From assembly GCA_014281115.1 (NCBI GenBank), contig JACONQ010000012.1, positions 2,108,001 through 2,172,000 of the forward strand: a DNA stretch of 64,000 nt, written 5' to 3'. The DNA is from Laburnicola sp. R22_1 (Eukaryota > Ascomycota > Dothideomycetes > Pleosporales > Didymosphaeriaceae). This document shows, one piece after another, positions 41,729 through 55,424 of the stretch. The notes beneath the pieces were generated by a model, which worked only from the letters and a program-made list of their open reading frames with translations, was not told the origin of the DNA and did not search any database. The translations under genes were made by a program, and so were the position numbers. Position 1 is the first letter of the stretch, and each line of letters starts with the position of its first letter.

Positions 41729-44700
41729 TATATAAGACTAAAGAAGTGTTCTATGTGCTATACAAAAGGTTATTAGTCTTTTAACTATCTATGCAATAAG
41801 CATACCCGTGTAATAAGGTAGTATATTATCTTCTATAAAGAGTATAATAATAAAACGCCTTTGTACAAAACCGTTTAGTCCTATATTTAGGATATAGAAG
41901 AGTATAATAATAAGGAACCTACTTTACATAAAGATAAGGAGTAGAGTAAAGATAATAAGAATAGCAACAATTAAGTGTTCTATCTAACTACTACTATCTA
42001 TCTTTACTACATAACTAGCAAATATATCTATAAGATAGAGCTAGAGAAGTGTGTAGAATAGTTTATTCTTAAAGATTAATACTATATAATATACTAAGGT
42101 AAACTATAGGATATAGGTATAGTAAGGATTTCTACTATTAGCAAAGCATGGCTAGAGGTATATATATAAGAGAACCCTATATAAAGATTAATTAGACACT
42201 TAGCAATACTAATATTATCTTTAAAGGTTAGAACCTATAAGAATCTCTAGAAACTGTACAAATTATAAATCTAATAGAAACAGTTACCTACTATATTCTA
42301 GACACTTTAATACTATTCTTGCTATTATTAGTAGATACTAATAAGCTGGGTGCCTACTTTAATAATATTCTAGATATTATTATATAAAAGAATGGCATAA
42401 CTATACCTATTATACGTAAATAGGGACACCTATTCTTTAATATTAGTAAGGAAGAAACTGTATCTTTCTTTACTAAATAAGAACTCTGTTACTTTTATTA
42501 ACAATTTGGATATTCCTATATAGAAAGACTTTAAAAGATGCTTACTAATACTAGCTATAAAGTAAATGCCACTATACTAAACAAAATTTAGAAGTTTTAC
42601 CACTACTATTAATTGCATAAATAAGCCCTATATTGCTTTAAGTTTACTATTAAGGATAACACTCACTTTAACTCTAAGATTATTATTAATATTATACGTA
42701 TTAGAACTAGAGACGCATTATATATTATAGATGCAGATATATTATTTTAAGCTATAATCTTCTTAAAATTAATATCTACATAAGATACATAGAAAGCCCT
42801 TTATAAATACTAGATTAATATCTACTAAAGTCTATCTAACTATATTATATATAACCTAGGTATAAACTTTATATTAGATAAGTTTAGAAACTACGCAAAG
42901 ATTATTAGCGTAATCTATAGGCAAATACCTATAGAAGTATATTAGGTAATAGAGAAGATTAAGCGTTTGTACGCACCTCTCTAGAGAGTCTTTAATATTC
43001 TTAAGGCTAAACTAGGAGATGGTATAAATAAGAAGAATATTTTTTAAATAGCTATTAAAGCTATTAATAATACTATAGGCCTAGATAGCCTTATACCTAC
43101 ACTACTAGTCTTTAGCGTATATCCTAGGATTAATATAAATTCTCTCATATTACCTAATATTATTGCACGTACAAATACTATATAAAAGGTAATAAAGATA
43201 TTATAAAAGGAAAGGAATAAGACTAATATTAATTGTGCGCTAAATACCTATAATAGTCTATTAGCAGCGCATAAAGTCCTTAAGCTCCTACTTAGATTTA
43301 AGATTATAGTCTAGAGAGAGAAAGGTGGATAGATAGGCCTATATAAAATTAAGAGTATTAAGAATAGAGATATAATTCTTAACCTAGAGAATAGTCTAGT
43401 AAAGTTTTACTGTATACAAGTTAAGCTATACTATTATAAAGAAGATTACACTTTCCTACTATTATATAAAGCAAATAATACCGCCCCTATATAAAGAGAT
43501 TCTCTAAAGAAGAGGAGGAGAGGCTGCCTAAGAAAGAATACTATATTCCTTTTCTAAAAGGAGATAAGCGATTAGGAACTATCTCTAAAGCTCTGTGCAA
43601 AAGATATAATTATAATACCTAGAGCACCTTTTAAAGAGTTAGACTATACAGAAGTAAACGCTCTAATGGCTAATAGTATATTTAAAATTCTTCTCTTTAA
43701 CCTATCTAAGTATAAGGGCAGAATCTTTAACCTCCGCCTTATATAAGAAGTTAAGGATAAGACTACTTAACTATATAAGAAATTCTGCCTTGTGTTTGCT
43801 AGCCACTTTAATGAGGAGAAGAATAAAATTCTTACCTAATTACCTACTATCTAAAGAATAAGCCAGCGTCTACTTCTTATATTAGGAGCAAGCCTTTAGG
43901 CAATATACAGAATACATTTTAAACTATAAGATATTACCTAGGCCTATATTTAGTCTACTAATAAACTAAACTACACGCTCTATACTAGACTACCTAAGAA
44001 ACTACGCACAAATTTTCTATAAGATATAATCTTCTATATTATATAACCACTCTATAGTGTAGCTAAATTAGGTCTTTACTAGTTTAAGACCTACTATAAC
44101 TACTATAAAGAGAGACTTAGTATAAAAACTTTATTATATAATCTATGTCTACTTATTACTAATAAAGGAGAGCACATCTTTAGGATTACTAACCTTTAGA
44201 CAAATAATACTCTTAGTATTATTAATAAGAACTTTATACGAAGAGAAGAAGAAGAGCTAAAGAAAGCAGCCTTCTGTGTAAAGGATAAGACTGTCCTTAC
44301 TAAGAACTAATCTATTAAGTTTACTAGTAAAAGAATTTAGCTTATATATAACACTATAGTTCTTATATAGAAAGGCTAAGCAAAGGGCCTTTGCATAATT
44401 AACTTAGAAGATAAGGATGCTGCGTAGAAGTATGTAGAGTAGTATATAAGAGGCGCCTACATCGTATTTATGTGCTAACTAGAAGCTGTATTTAATTTGT
44501 CTATTACTACTTAGACTATATTACTCTTATATAATAATATTAAGGTATTAAACGTATAAATCTAATAGTAGATTAATAATAGTAAGCGTGGTCTTACTTT
44601 TATACTATTAGATCTCTATTATATAAAGCTGTTTATCTTTACTAATAGCTTATTCGCTAATAATAAGAACCTAAGCTTATAGCTAAGATTTCTAATTGCT

Positions 44701-46552
44701 TTAGATAATAAGCATTATATAGGTAATAACAATAACTTTAATATCCTGGAAAATATTGTATACTAGAATTTAACTAAGTATAAGAGAGTAATAAGAAGTA
44801 TTCTTGCCAACGAGCTATATAGTATAGTAGGAGGCTTTAATAATGCTATTGCTATTAGCATAACCCTCTAGAGGATTATATGCACGCTTAGTCTACTACT
44901 AATTTCTATAGTTATCTATATAGATTTAAAGTCTCTCTATAACTACTTTATATAACTAGGAACTATAAATAAGAAGCATCTTATAATTAATATTATGTTA
45001 CTTTGCAAATTATATAAGCACTATAAGATCTTTAAGATTAGATAGATTAATAGGAAGGATAATCCTACTAATGCCTATATAAAGAAGGCCCTAAACTAGG
45101 CTCTAGAGTCTTTAATCTCTAGTAACACCTTAATAATTACTATTAAAGTACTAGTAAATTGCCTTAAGCCTACCTATATAAGCTCTTCCTAGCCTTTATA
45201 TAGCACTATTTCTTTATTATTTATTTATTCTTTTGTGTAATATATTTATTTAATTCTTTCTACACGCATATATTACTTAAAAATACGCATTATCTTATTT
45301 ATTATTTGCATAGAAAGAGAAGAGACATATTATATATTTATTTAGAGAGGAGTTTTTATTTTAGTACTTATAGATAATATTTAGAAGTGTCTATCCTACT
45401 ATTTAGTTCTATTCTATATAATAATCGCACCTAGCACTATAGCTCTGCTATATATAAGAACTATATAATTCTGCCTAGAAGTTTGCTACTATACAACACT
45501 TAGTAAAGGGCCTAGGGCTAAAGTTACTACTATAGCGGTAAGTGTATATAGTGCCCCTAAGGACACTACGCAACTAGATAAAAAGTGCGCGAAAGTAACC
45601 CTTATGCTAAATAAGCTTAGTAACCTATAGACGTAGATCTATACTAGCTATAAGAATAATATTAATATTATATAAAGGCAGATTTGCAACACGCAACTCC
45701 TTAGCCTATTTTTTATAGTTAGTATCTATATAAAAAGTAAAGAATAGAGGAACTTATATTAATAGAGATGTCCTAGATAAACGTATAGTTTGCCTAGGAA
45801 CTAGTTAGGAGGGTAATGCGTATTCTTCTGCCTAGAAGAGTCACTATAGTAGTATTAAAGCTAGGGAGGCCTAGCTAGTTAAGACCTACTAGTATAAACG
45901 CTATTGTCTATACTAAGTTAGTATTGTATAGAGATAAGATATTATATTATAAGGAATATAGTTTAGCACTATATAAAATAGAGGATTAGCTTAATAAAAA
46001 GAGAAAAGAGCTAGGAAGAAGAGATATATATAGAGAGATATTTAAAGTAGGGGATAAGAGAACGAAGAATAGAGGGAGGAAAGCCTACCTTATATACCTC
46101 TTCCTTCTATCTAGAGCCTTAATTTCTACCCCTTATTAGCGTTTATCTTCCCCTTATCTAACGTTGTATAATTACTTAATATCGCTGTCTAAATAGATAA
46201 GACAAATAGGTCCACCTATTATATAAGGAATAAACTAAATAAAAAGAACTCTATACAAATAATATATTGTTACTATAATCTTATTATTAACTATGTAATC
46301 TTACCCTTAACTGCTATTAGCTAGACTACTACTCTACTACTAATAAGTCTAATTACGCCTCTAACAAATGGCAGTAAAGTATAACAAATAGTTACTTAAT
46401 AGAATCTTCCTATTAACTAGAGTAAACTAGCTAGAGTAGGAGACGTATAGATAGGAGAATAATAAATAGATAGGGTGAATATTAGTAAGTAGATAGTTTG
46501 TGTAGAGGAAAGAAGAACTACTAATAGTAACCTTAAAATAAAAAGTTGCTAG

Positions 46553-46839
46553 TGTTTATATACTATATAGGCAAGAGCATCTAAAAGTGTTAAGGTTTTA
46601 ATATTGCTATATAATAGCATTATATAGAGATTATATAATACTTGTACGCTATAGCCTGTGCGCCGTAGGATCTTCTCCTTTCTATCTGCACTCTCTCTAG
46701 AGATAAGTAATTAATACTAAGTTAGTTCTATTATGTTATTTTCTTTTCTTATATAATTATCCTATACACTCTCTACACTTGCTAATATATAGTATTAGAT
46801 ATTAATATCTATATAGCTAGCTATAGAGTCTATTTAACA
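46553..46839 (+). repeat. 3' LTR of inner Copia
   Basis: Same length as the 5' copy, ends TTTAACA, followed by target duplication CCTAA at 46840-46844. Confidence 0.85.
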
Positions 46840-48539
46840 CCTAATTTATTTAATACTAATTTTATGCTACCTTTTAAGGCACGCCTTTAAGGTAGCTAAG
46901 GATAGCTTTTATAAAATTATCTTAATTTTTCTTATTATTATTACTTTAGTAATAGTCTATGTTTACGCAGATTTTATTATGTATATCTTCTAGCTAATCT
47001 TTAATACTAGGGCTAGGTTAACCTTTTCTATAGTACTTATTAATATTAGGTAGCTTTATAGAGTATTCTAGCTTAGATACACTAAAGAGTGTAGTAGAAG
47101 TGTGTTTGCCCTAGAGTATATCTATTTAGACGCTATTAGTAAGCTTAGTTTATATATATCTAGAAACTAAGAAGTAGTAAAAAGTATTATCTAGTTGCAA
47201 AGTAGGCACTATAAGCTAGGACAGATAATAGAGTGTATATTAGAGCGCTAGCTAGAGCGTATATTAGAACGCAACTAGATAGAATAAGTTCTACTTAGTT
47301 ATATAAGGGTAGTATAAACTATATAGTAGATTAAGTGTTTCTAGACTAGAGTTTTTTAAAGGTATATAAGTGTGGTGCTATAAATTATAAGTATCTTTAA
47401 TAAAAGAAAAAGCTTTATTAGGGGTAAATAAGTCCTTTTTAATAGCTGCGTTATTAGCACTATTAGAGTAGAATTAGAATCTTTCCTTTATTATATATAT
47501 TATAGTGTAAAGTATCTATGTCTTAAGTATAGTAAAAGCTTATTTAAATATATTAGCACGCTTGTATAAAGTCTAAATAATACTTTTCTATTTAGAGTTA
47601 TTTTTAGACTTTATAATAGCCCTAGCTACTAATTTTAGTAACTTCTCTAAAAGTAGGCCTTAAGAAAAGTAATATTAAGTCTAAAGCTAATAGGTAGCAA
47701 GTAATTATTTTATTTCTAGGCTATACTAGAGTAATTAGTCTAGTTTAAATTATGCTAAAAACGCGCTAAACTTTTTAGTAGCTTTAGGTTTAGTTTTATC
47801 TTAGTGTATAAGCTACTTAAAGTCTATTAGTAAAAATTTATTACTTAGCTAATCTACTTTAAGTGTAGTAATATATTAATTATACTTAAGAGTATTATAA
47901 GAAATTCTATTAGAGTAGACCTTTCTAAGTAGTTTAACTATGCTCCTCTTTTTGTAAGGCTAGGAAGGTAACTAGTAGTTTTAGTAGTAACTATTAGTTG
48001 CTTTTCTTACTTAATAAATAATAAATTACTAATAGGGTAGAGTAGAAAAATCCTACTATAAGTATTATATAAATTATTATTAGTAAAGTGTAAACAAATA
48101 TCCCCCTTTATATTATCTATTCTAGAACTATCTAGGGGTAGAAAGAATATAAGAAACATTCTAGAAGTCTTCTAGATTAAAGGGCGACGGCTTACTATAG
48201 TATAAGTAGTAGTAGGGTTAAGTAAAGTAGGGGTTATAGAGAGTGTATAGTAAATAGACCTAAGATAGCAAGTCTTATATAGCATATAAGCTATCTAAGA
48301 TAGCTAAGTCTTATATAGCATATAAGCTATCGTATAGTCTAAGCTAGATAAAAAATAAAGTATAAAATAAAATATATAAAACTTTAACCTCTATATTACC
48401 TTTAAAGCCTAACTTTAATCTTCTAGCTTTATACCTTATACTCTTACTATAATAACACTAGAAGGTAGTTATTAGATAAGTTAGCTCTATAGGGTATAGC
48501 GTAGTAGTTATTATTTATTAATTATTATTTATATTTAAA

Positions 48540-49135
48540 ATATTAGAACTTCTAGAGTAGTCTTTTTAAATAGACCTTAGCGTAGTATAATAACTGCTTA
48601 GTATAACTAGTAATTAATAAACTAATACATCCTTACTAACTTATAGTAAGCAAAGAAGTATAGAAGTAGCCTTTTAAATAGACCTTAGCGTAGTATAATA
48701 ACTATCTAGCACAACTAGTAACTAATAAACTAATATATCCTTACTAACTTATAGTAGGTAGAGAAGTTATATTAGTAATTTTATAGATCTTAGGTAGTAT
48801 AATAACTACTTAGTATAACTAGTAACTAATCTAATACACTTTTACCTACTTATAGTAGGTAGAAAAATTATATTAGTAGTTTTATAAATCTTAGGTAGTG
48901 TAATAACTACTTAGTATAATTAGTAACTAACCTAATATATTCTTACCTACTTATAGTAAGTAAAGAAGTTATATTAGTAGTCTTATAGACCTTAGCATAA
49001 AACTACTACCTAGTATAACTAGTAACTAATAAACTAATATACTCTTATCTACTTATAGTAGGCAGAAAAGTTATATTAGTAGTCTTATAGACTTTAGGCA
49101 ACTACCTAGTATAACTAGTAACTAATAAGGTAAAA
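48540..49135. repeat. About 100-bp tandem repeat array, six copies
   Basis: Units sharing TAGTATAACTAGTAACTAAT and CTTACTAACTTATAGTAGG (with variants) recur at 48602, 48710, 48814, 48914, 49014 and 49110, a period of 96-108 bp. It sits immediately inside the right LTR of the middle element, i.e. in its 5' leader on the minus strand. Confidence 0.8.
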
Positions 49136-49226
49136 CTTTTACTAATTTAACTACCTATAAGTAGTATCTTAAGAGAGAAGTAAATATTATATTACTGTCT
49201 ATAGCTAAATAAAAAGGCTAATCTTA

Positions 49227-49520
49227 GAATAATATAAGGGCGGTACACAGCCATATAGGGCTAACCTGTTAGGGATAGCTAGAATAGTTAAAAGAGCTAG
49301 TTAAATTAATACTATTCTAAGATAGTAGATAAAAAAAGGACGTAAGGGGCCCTTTTTTATATAGAAGGTAGTATAGGGCATAGGTCTGCGCTAGCTACAC
49401 GCTAACACTAACTAGAAAAGGCGCCTTTAGAAAGGTAAAAGGCATAAATAGGGGGAAATAGAGTGTGAAAGAAAGGTAATAGGGTGTGCTTAGCAGGGAG
49501 ACTAGCATAGAACTATTATA
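49227..49520 (-). repeat. LTR of middle element (right copy)
   Basis: Direct repeat of 37162-37455; less AT-shifted than the left copy (for example GGGCGGTACACAGCCATATA). Confidence 0.8.
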
Positions 49521-49830
49521 GTAAACATACTAGAGAAGCTTTAAATAAAAATAGTTCTAGCTAGTATGGTACTTTATAATATAATCTCCTTATATGCTTA
49601 TTATATACACTTACTAAATAAGGTGCTTAATAAATAGTTTAGATAGTACTTTAGGTACTATAAGCCTAAGTAGATAAGGCATATTATAGCTAATCTTAGG
49701 CTAAATTATAGCGGCATATATATATTAAAGATCTTTATTATGTGGAGATTCTAACCAAGGTTAAGTCCGCACTATACACTAAGAGGAGTAAAATAGGAGG
49801 CACTATAACCTAGTACCTAGTACATAGTGA

Positions 49831-49860
49831 CGATATATATATATATATATATATATATAG
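49831..49860. repeat. (AT)n microsatellite
   Basis: About 14 AT units in the outer Copia. Confidence 0.8.
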
Positions 49861-52614
49861 CTACTACGTATATTTGCTAAATAGAAAGCGCATAGTAGAA
49901 CGTAATAAAAGGGTATTTAAAGTAATTCTAAGAGAATATATTAGGTACATAGTAGACTATAAAGCTTCTAATATTTATAGAATATAGATTTCTATGCTTA
50001 AATAGGTTATTATAACGCGCAATATAATATTTAATAAGAAGCTTTTTTTTAAAGGATAAGAGTAAAAAGCTCCCTAAGAAAGAGGCTACCCTAATTATTA
50101 ATATTCTTAGGGAGAATAAGATTAGAGACTTAGGTAAAGCTTTTAATTAGCTACCTACCTAGTTATATAAGTAATAGAGCACTTAAACTAAACTATTAAA
50201 TTCTAAGTAAGAGCTTAGAGGTGCAACTCTATAAGATATAGAGATTTTAGCTAGCTAGCTAAAAGCTTAAGTAGAAAATAAAGTAGTAACTATATATATA
50301 ATAAGCTTAGCTAGTAAGTTATAAGGAATTTATATAGAATGTATAAAAATAAAATAAGACTACTTTTTTAGAGCTAACACCTAAGCTAAACACTTATAAA
50401 GAGCTTTTATAGAAAGTAAAAAAAAGTGTAATTAAGTAAGTAGTCTCTAGAAAGTGCACTTAACTAGAGGATTAGACTAATTATATATATAAGAAGCAAT
50501 TCTCTAATAGAGTAAGCTAGGTAGCTTCTTATCTAAAGCTTAACCTAATATTACTATTCCTATACTATTAGGTAAGATAGATAGTTAGCTACTTTAGAGG
50601 CACTTATATACGCAACGCATATATAGACTACTAATATATTTAAGTAAAAGAATAAGAAGCTAAAATTTAGATAACTCTTCTTTAGGTCTAGGGGATGCTA
50701 GAAATATAGGTGCGCACGCGCTACTACATATAGAAAGTGTAAGCTACTAAGATACTTTTATAGCCTACTTTCTAAAAGCGTAAGATACTTATAGCTAAAA
50801 TAAATAGTATATTACTATATATATAGTAATTGCTATTACTTTATTTAAAAAGCTAGAAGCTTTATTATAGAGTAGGTAAGGTATATATAAAGATAACCTA
50901 CTAAAAGTGCTAATAAAATAGCGTAATCTTTATACTTACCTATATAGATAGCTCTTTATATAAGCAGTAAATAAAGAGATTACTACGCTTAATAGTAAAG
51001 ATACTTAGAAGGAAATTAAGAGCGTATAGGTAGGTAGCTACCTACTTTCTTTTAAGTAGGTATTTATATATAAATTTAACTAGAATAGTTACTTTATTAA
51101 ATATAAAGCTTGTCTAGTTATATAAAAAAATCTTTAGAATATAGATTTGCTCTAGTTAACTTATACTACTATGCTCGCAGCGTAATTTTTTTATCTAGCT
51201 ATAGTAATTACTATAAAATTTAATATAGAGATTTAGTAGTTTAATATAGTAGGGGCCTTTCTTAATACTTAGATTAATAGTAACACACTAGTACTCTATA
51301 AGCTCCTAAATAATTATAAAAAGTCTAGGAAGTATGTTATGCTTAAAAGGGCACTATATAGACTGTGCGATTTACTATTATTATAATATAATAAGTTCTC
51401 TAGTACACTATAAAAGCTTAGGCTTATTATATTAAGAGCTATGCCTTTTCTATAATAGTAAGGATCCTTCTACTCTTTTATATTAACAACATCTTACTTA
51501 TATATTATAAGAATAGCAAGTTTACTATGCCTTAATATTTAAAGAAAGTCTATAATAGTAAGTAATAGATCTTAGAATTAGGGTAATCTGCAATAGAGAG
51601 ACTTATATACTCTTTAATCCATAATATATATATTAATAAAATTACTAAGAACTTTAAACTTATAGATATAGAGAGCTTTCTAAAGACTTTTATACCTATA
51701 GTAGAGCTACTAAAGAATAATAAAAAAAGCTATAAAGTAGAATATTAAGCACTACTAAGAGCGCGTTAGATTAGTTCTTTATACTACTATTATAATTAGA
51801 CTTAATATAGTATTTGCCGTCTTATAACTCTCTTAGTTTATTAACTAACTATCTACTTATATAAAATAAGGCACTAGGTAATTAAGTATAAGAGAAATAC
51901 TAATATAGAGCTTACTATTTATAAAAATTTATCTTTTATAAATAATTCTAAACTATAGTAATCTTTATATAGATATATTATTATACTCTTTATAGAAGTT
52001 ATTATATAGATAGTAGCGCGTTAATTAATAATAATAACGTTAATAACTAAAGCTAAGCTACTTATACTTAAGTATATAGTAAAGAAGTTTATAGCGCTTA
52101 AACACTTATTTAAGAAGATTACCTTATAGGTAGATAGCGCGTAGACAATCTTCTATAATAACTAATAGATAATTAGACTTATAGTAGGAGAGAATAAGAG
52201 AATAGCTATTTAGCTGCGCTATATAAATATTTAAAATATATAGCTACGCTAAAAGCATACTAAAAGCATACTAAAAGCTCTTTTAAGGTACTCTACCTTC
52301 TTACTAATAAGATAATTACTAATAGGCTTATAAAGTACCTATTAAAGTATAAGTTTTTAAAGTTTAAGAAGTATCTTAGATTAGTTAATAAGTATATTAA
52401 AATTATAAAATATAACGTTATAAAGAGTACAGAATTATAAAAAGTAAGAAAGTAAAAATTAGTTATTATTTATAGAGAGGACACCCCCTTCTCTAGAGGA
52501 AAAAACCTAGATAACTAAAAGATTAATAAGCTCGCTAAGTAGCTACTTAATACGCTAGTAATGCGCTAAGATAATTATATTAATAAGTTTATTACCTTAC
52601 TATTACTATTATAG

Positions 52615-52851
<237 letters not shown>

Positions 52852-53811
52852 TTTTTACTAATACTACTACTTCTACTCTCTAGTCTAGACGTGTAAAAGC
52901 GCGCACACTATAGTGTATACTTTTTTATCTTTTATTATTTATTATTATAATTTTATAATATAAAGGTACTATAAGCTAATAGAGCACTATAATCTAAAGT
53001 AGTATACCTTACTATTATTAGTTTAAATAGCTATAGTAAACTTTACTATAAATAGTAAAATAGTAGAGAAGCTATTATAATATTACTAGGAAGCCTTATA
53101 GTCTATAGTGTAAAGAGCTTACTAGAGTAGATAATAATACTCTATTAGACTATTTAGTAAGCATACTTTTAATATAGTCTAAATAAGACTATATATAAGT
53201 AACTCTCTTTTTATTACGCTATAATAAGGTAATTAGCTTAGAAGTAAAAGTAGAGATATAAGTAAGTAAAAGTAAACACTTAATAGATAAGTCTAAGTTA
53301 CTTATAAGTAGTAAAAATATATATAGTAATAGTAAGTATAGTATTAATAGAGTATAAATAGTTTAATTATATAAGTAACTATATAATACACTATAAAGTA
53401 TACTATATAATATATTATATATAAAAGTAAAAGTATAGTAAGTAGATTATAAAAAGTTAGTATAATTTTAATATATAGATATAAAGTAGAAAAGTAGAAA
53501 AGTAAGTACTAAAACTAGTTCTAAGATTATTAGATGTAACTTTTAATAAATATTAAGATACTAAAGATTATAAAGATAGTCTATAGTAAAATTAAGTTAT
53601 TTACTAAAAGTATACTTATAAAGTAAAGCTTATATATACGCACTATTTTAGAGAGTAAAAAAGATAGAGCTAATAAGAAGTTTTATTTATAGCGCGCGCT
53701 AAGCGTAAAGTATAGCGCTAAAAGCGTTAAAAGTATATAATATATATCTAAAGTAGACCTAGTGCTTTTACTTAGTTATAGGTAGTACGCTTTACACACT
53801 ATCTAAAAGGT

Positions 53812-53986
53812 ATATTATAAAAGTCTAAAGCCTTAGCGCCCTATACACTAAGCCTAGACTAGAATTATAGATATACTTATTTCTGTGCTTCTTAGCATAT
53901 ATATAGATAGCCTAGTCTTCTCCTTTAGAAGCTAGTGGTCTAATAATAGATTACCTAAATCTATCTTTTCTAGCTCCCTTCGACAA
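53812..53986 (+). repeat. 3' LTR of outer Copia element
   Basis: Partner of 35111-35286. Composition returns to normal directly after it (about 53985), so its end is the right boundary of the repeat block. Confidence 0.7.
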
Positions 53987-53990
53987 TTAG

Positions 53991-54270
53991 CTACTAAATA
54001 TATATTTTAAAGTTTTAAGATGGGGAGGAGAGCTAAGCAACATGCGTATCACTTGCGAAGGTTGTGGGTGTGCAGCGCTACTGTGGACTTGAAACGGCTC
54101 CAGCCGTACATACACATGCAAGCCTTGATCCTGTACACATGTCCTGCCAGGGCAGCCCGCACTCGGAGGGTGTAGCTCTTGAGCGCTCTTGACCACGATG
54201 CCAATTAACTAGACTGAATTCAAAGCACCCAACAAACTCCAGACTCAAACATGACACATGAATTTCCTCA
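53991..54270. other. Boundary between repeat block and gene
   Basis: Normal-composition DNA holding the 3' flank of the next gene; no gene seen. Confidence 0.4.
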
Positions 54271-55400
54271 CTAGGTAGAAACATTCCCCTGCCTTCCCTG
54301 CGTCCCCGGCCTCTTACTCCCAACCCCAGCACCGGCCTTCTTCGTTCCCGACGGGCCACCCATCCCCTTGCCCGCCTGCCCACTCTGGCTCTCAATCACC
54401 GCCTCTGCCTCGATAGTCTTGACCGCTCTCCTAATCGCCACACTATACACCCCAAACCACTCACCCCAGCTCTTCCCATCCGTGTCTCTGCTAACTTCCA
54501 ACCCCGAACTCTTCCTGCTCGGCTTCGGCCGCCTGGTTGGCTCGTCTCTGCTCCAAGAACGACCTGGCGACGTTCTGTGCAGCCGAGACGCCGGATTGAA
54601 TCGTCTTCACGTCTTCCATGTTGAGTTTGGCAGGGAGCGGGATGCGATAGCTGCCTGAAAGTATGACTTTGCCTCCCTCGTTGTCTAGTATTTCTTCCCC
54701 ACTGCCGGGCATATCATTCCTGCGTATCTCCTCAACATCATCCGTATCCCCAAACATGGTTCTCTTCTCTCTCGGACGATTCCGCGGCGGGTATACTTCA
54801 AGGTCCCTCCTTGCCGTCTCCAATTCATCTTCGAGGCGTACAAGTTCCTCGTCTGCTTCTTCCTCGTCGGGTTCGGCAGCAGCGGTGCTGAGTGTGGGGA
54901 TGGTTTGAGCCGAGGATGTTTTGCGCCCTTTGCCGCGATGCCGAGGGGATCGCCCGGGTCTTCCTTCCGTCGATTTATAGAGCTCTTCAACTTTAGCTTC
55001 GAGGCCTCGAACGCGGGACTTTAAAGCCTCAATCTCTGTAGTCGGGGCTGGCGGAGAGAGAGCGCTAGGTGGAAGTGGTAGTAGGAGCATCTTCAGTAGG
55101 AGCTGGCTCTCTAACCAGCTTCCTAGGCTTCCTTCGTTGTCGGTTAGGCCCTGTTGAAGTCGCTGTGTTCGCAGTATCTTTATCCTTCCCTGGAGAAGGC
55201 GTAGAAATTGGTGGAGCTGCTTTCGATGCAACCGCAGGAGCCGGCGCCGCTGTCTTTTTCGCACTCTGTGTCTTCTCTAGCACACCTCCCGCTGATCCCG
55301 CTCTCCCAGCCCGGTGATTGACGCTTCGACGCCATTGCACTGAATAATTTATACTGGACAAACCTACAGACTCAGGATTCTTACAGTTCGCAAAGAAGAA
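54271..55400 (-). pseudogene. Frame-interrupted conserved-looking gene at the repeat border
   Basis: Three protein-like segments follow each other on the minus strand in different frames: (1) about 55350-55070, from QWRRSVNHRAGRAGSAGGVL to RRKPRKLVREPAPTEDAP; (2) about 55065-54491, ALKSRVRGLEAKVEELYKST (a coiled coil), EEEADEELVRLEDELETARR, EDVKTIQSGVSAAQNVARSF and LEQRRANQAAEAEQ; (3) about 54500-54271, GKSWGEWFGVYSVAIRRAVK to a stop. No GT..AG intron of normal length joins segments 1-2 or 2-3; each junction needs a one-base shift. It is either a recent pseudogene, a gene with sequence errors, or a gene with introns I cannot see. The start codon is not resolved. No family is recognised. Confidence 0.55.
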
Positions 55401-55424
55401 AGTAGATAGTAAGACCGATGTCAA

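Larger units (their letters stand above)
39341..46839 (+). mobile_element. Inner Ty1/Copia LTR retrotransposon, RIP-degraded
   Basis: LTRs of 287 bp at 39341-39627 and 46553-46839, starting TGT and ending ACA (ATA in the left copy), flanked by 5-bp target duplications TCTAA/CCTAA; total 7.5 kb. Plus-strand relics follow the order of a fungal Copia: at 43680-44470 FNLSKYKGRIFNLRLI, ILGASLQAIYRIHFKL, DIIFYII.PLYSVAKLGLY, EEEELKKAAFCVKDKTVLT; at 44590-45090 GLTFILLDLYYIKLFIFTNS then LFANNKNLSL, KRVIRSILANELYSIVGG and DNPTNAYIKKALN (cf. SFANNKDLSSQ, KRVTRSVLASELYGMVGG, DNPADAMTK). Many stops make it inactive. Being innermost, it is the youngest of the three layers. Confidence 0.85.
37162..49520 (-). 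mobile_element. Middle Ty3/Gypsy-type LTR element, minus strand, lacking reverse transcriptase
   Basis: Direct repeats of 294 bp at 37162-37455 and 49227-49520 (shared GCTAGAATAGTTAAAAGAGC and CTAGTTAAATTAATACTATT) are its LTRs; flanking AGTAG/AGTAA may be the target duplication. On the minus strand at about 38430-38140 a retropepsin relic reads ALIDTSASAYNFITLRYIKAI, then DYNLIISRKFFKQAN (cf. ALIDSGASGYAFI and DVILGRKWF of fungal Gypsy proteases), preceded at about 38830 by a Cys/His-rich zinc-knuckle-like stretch. After the protease about 120 codons lead straight into the LTR, leaving no room for reverse transcriptase, RNase H or integrase. Without the inner insertion it is about 4.9 kb. 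It is inserted in the outer Copia. Confidence 0.7.

Noticed and set aside
34943..41740. A 6.8-kb DNA transposon bounded by inverted repeats
   Set aside because: Copies C and D are inverted relative to each other, but each has its own target duplication and D lies within the inner Copia, so they are independent insertions of a short element.
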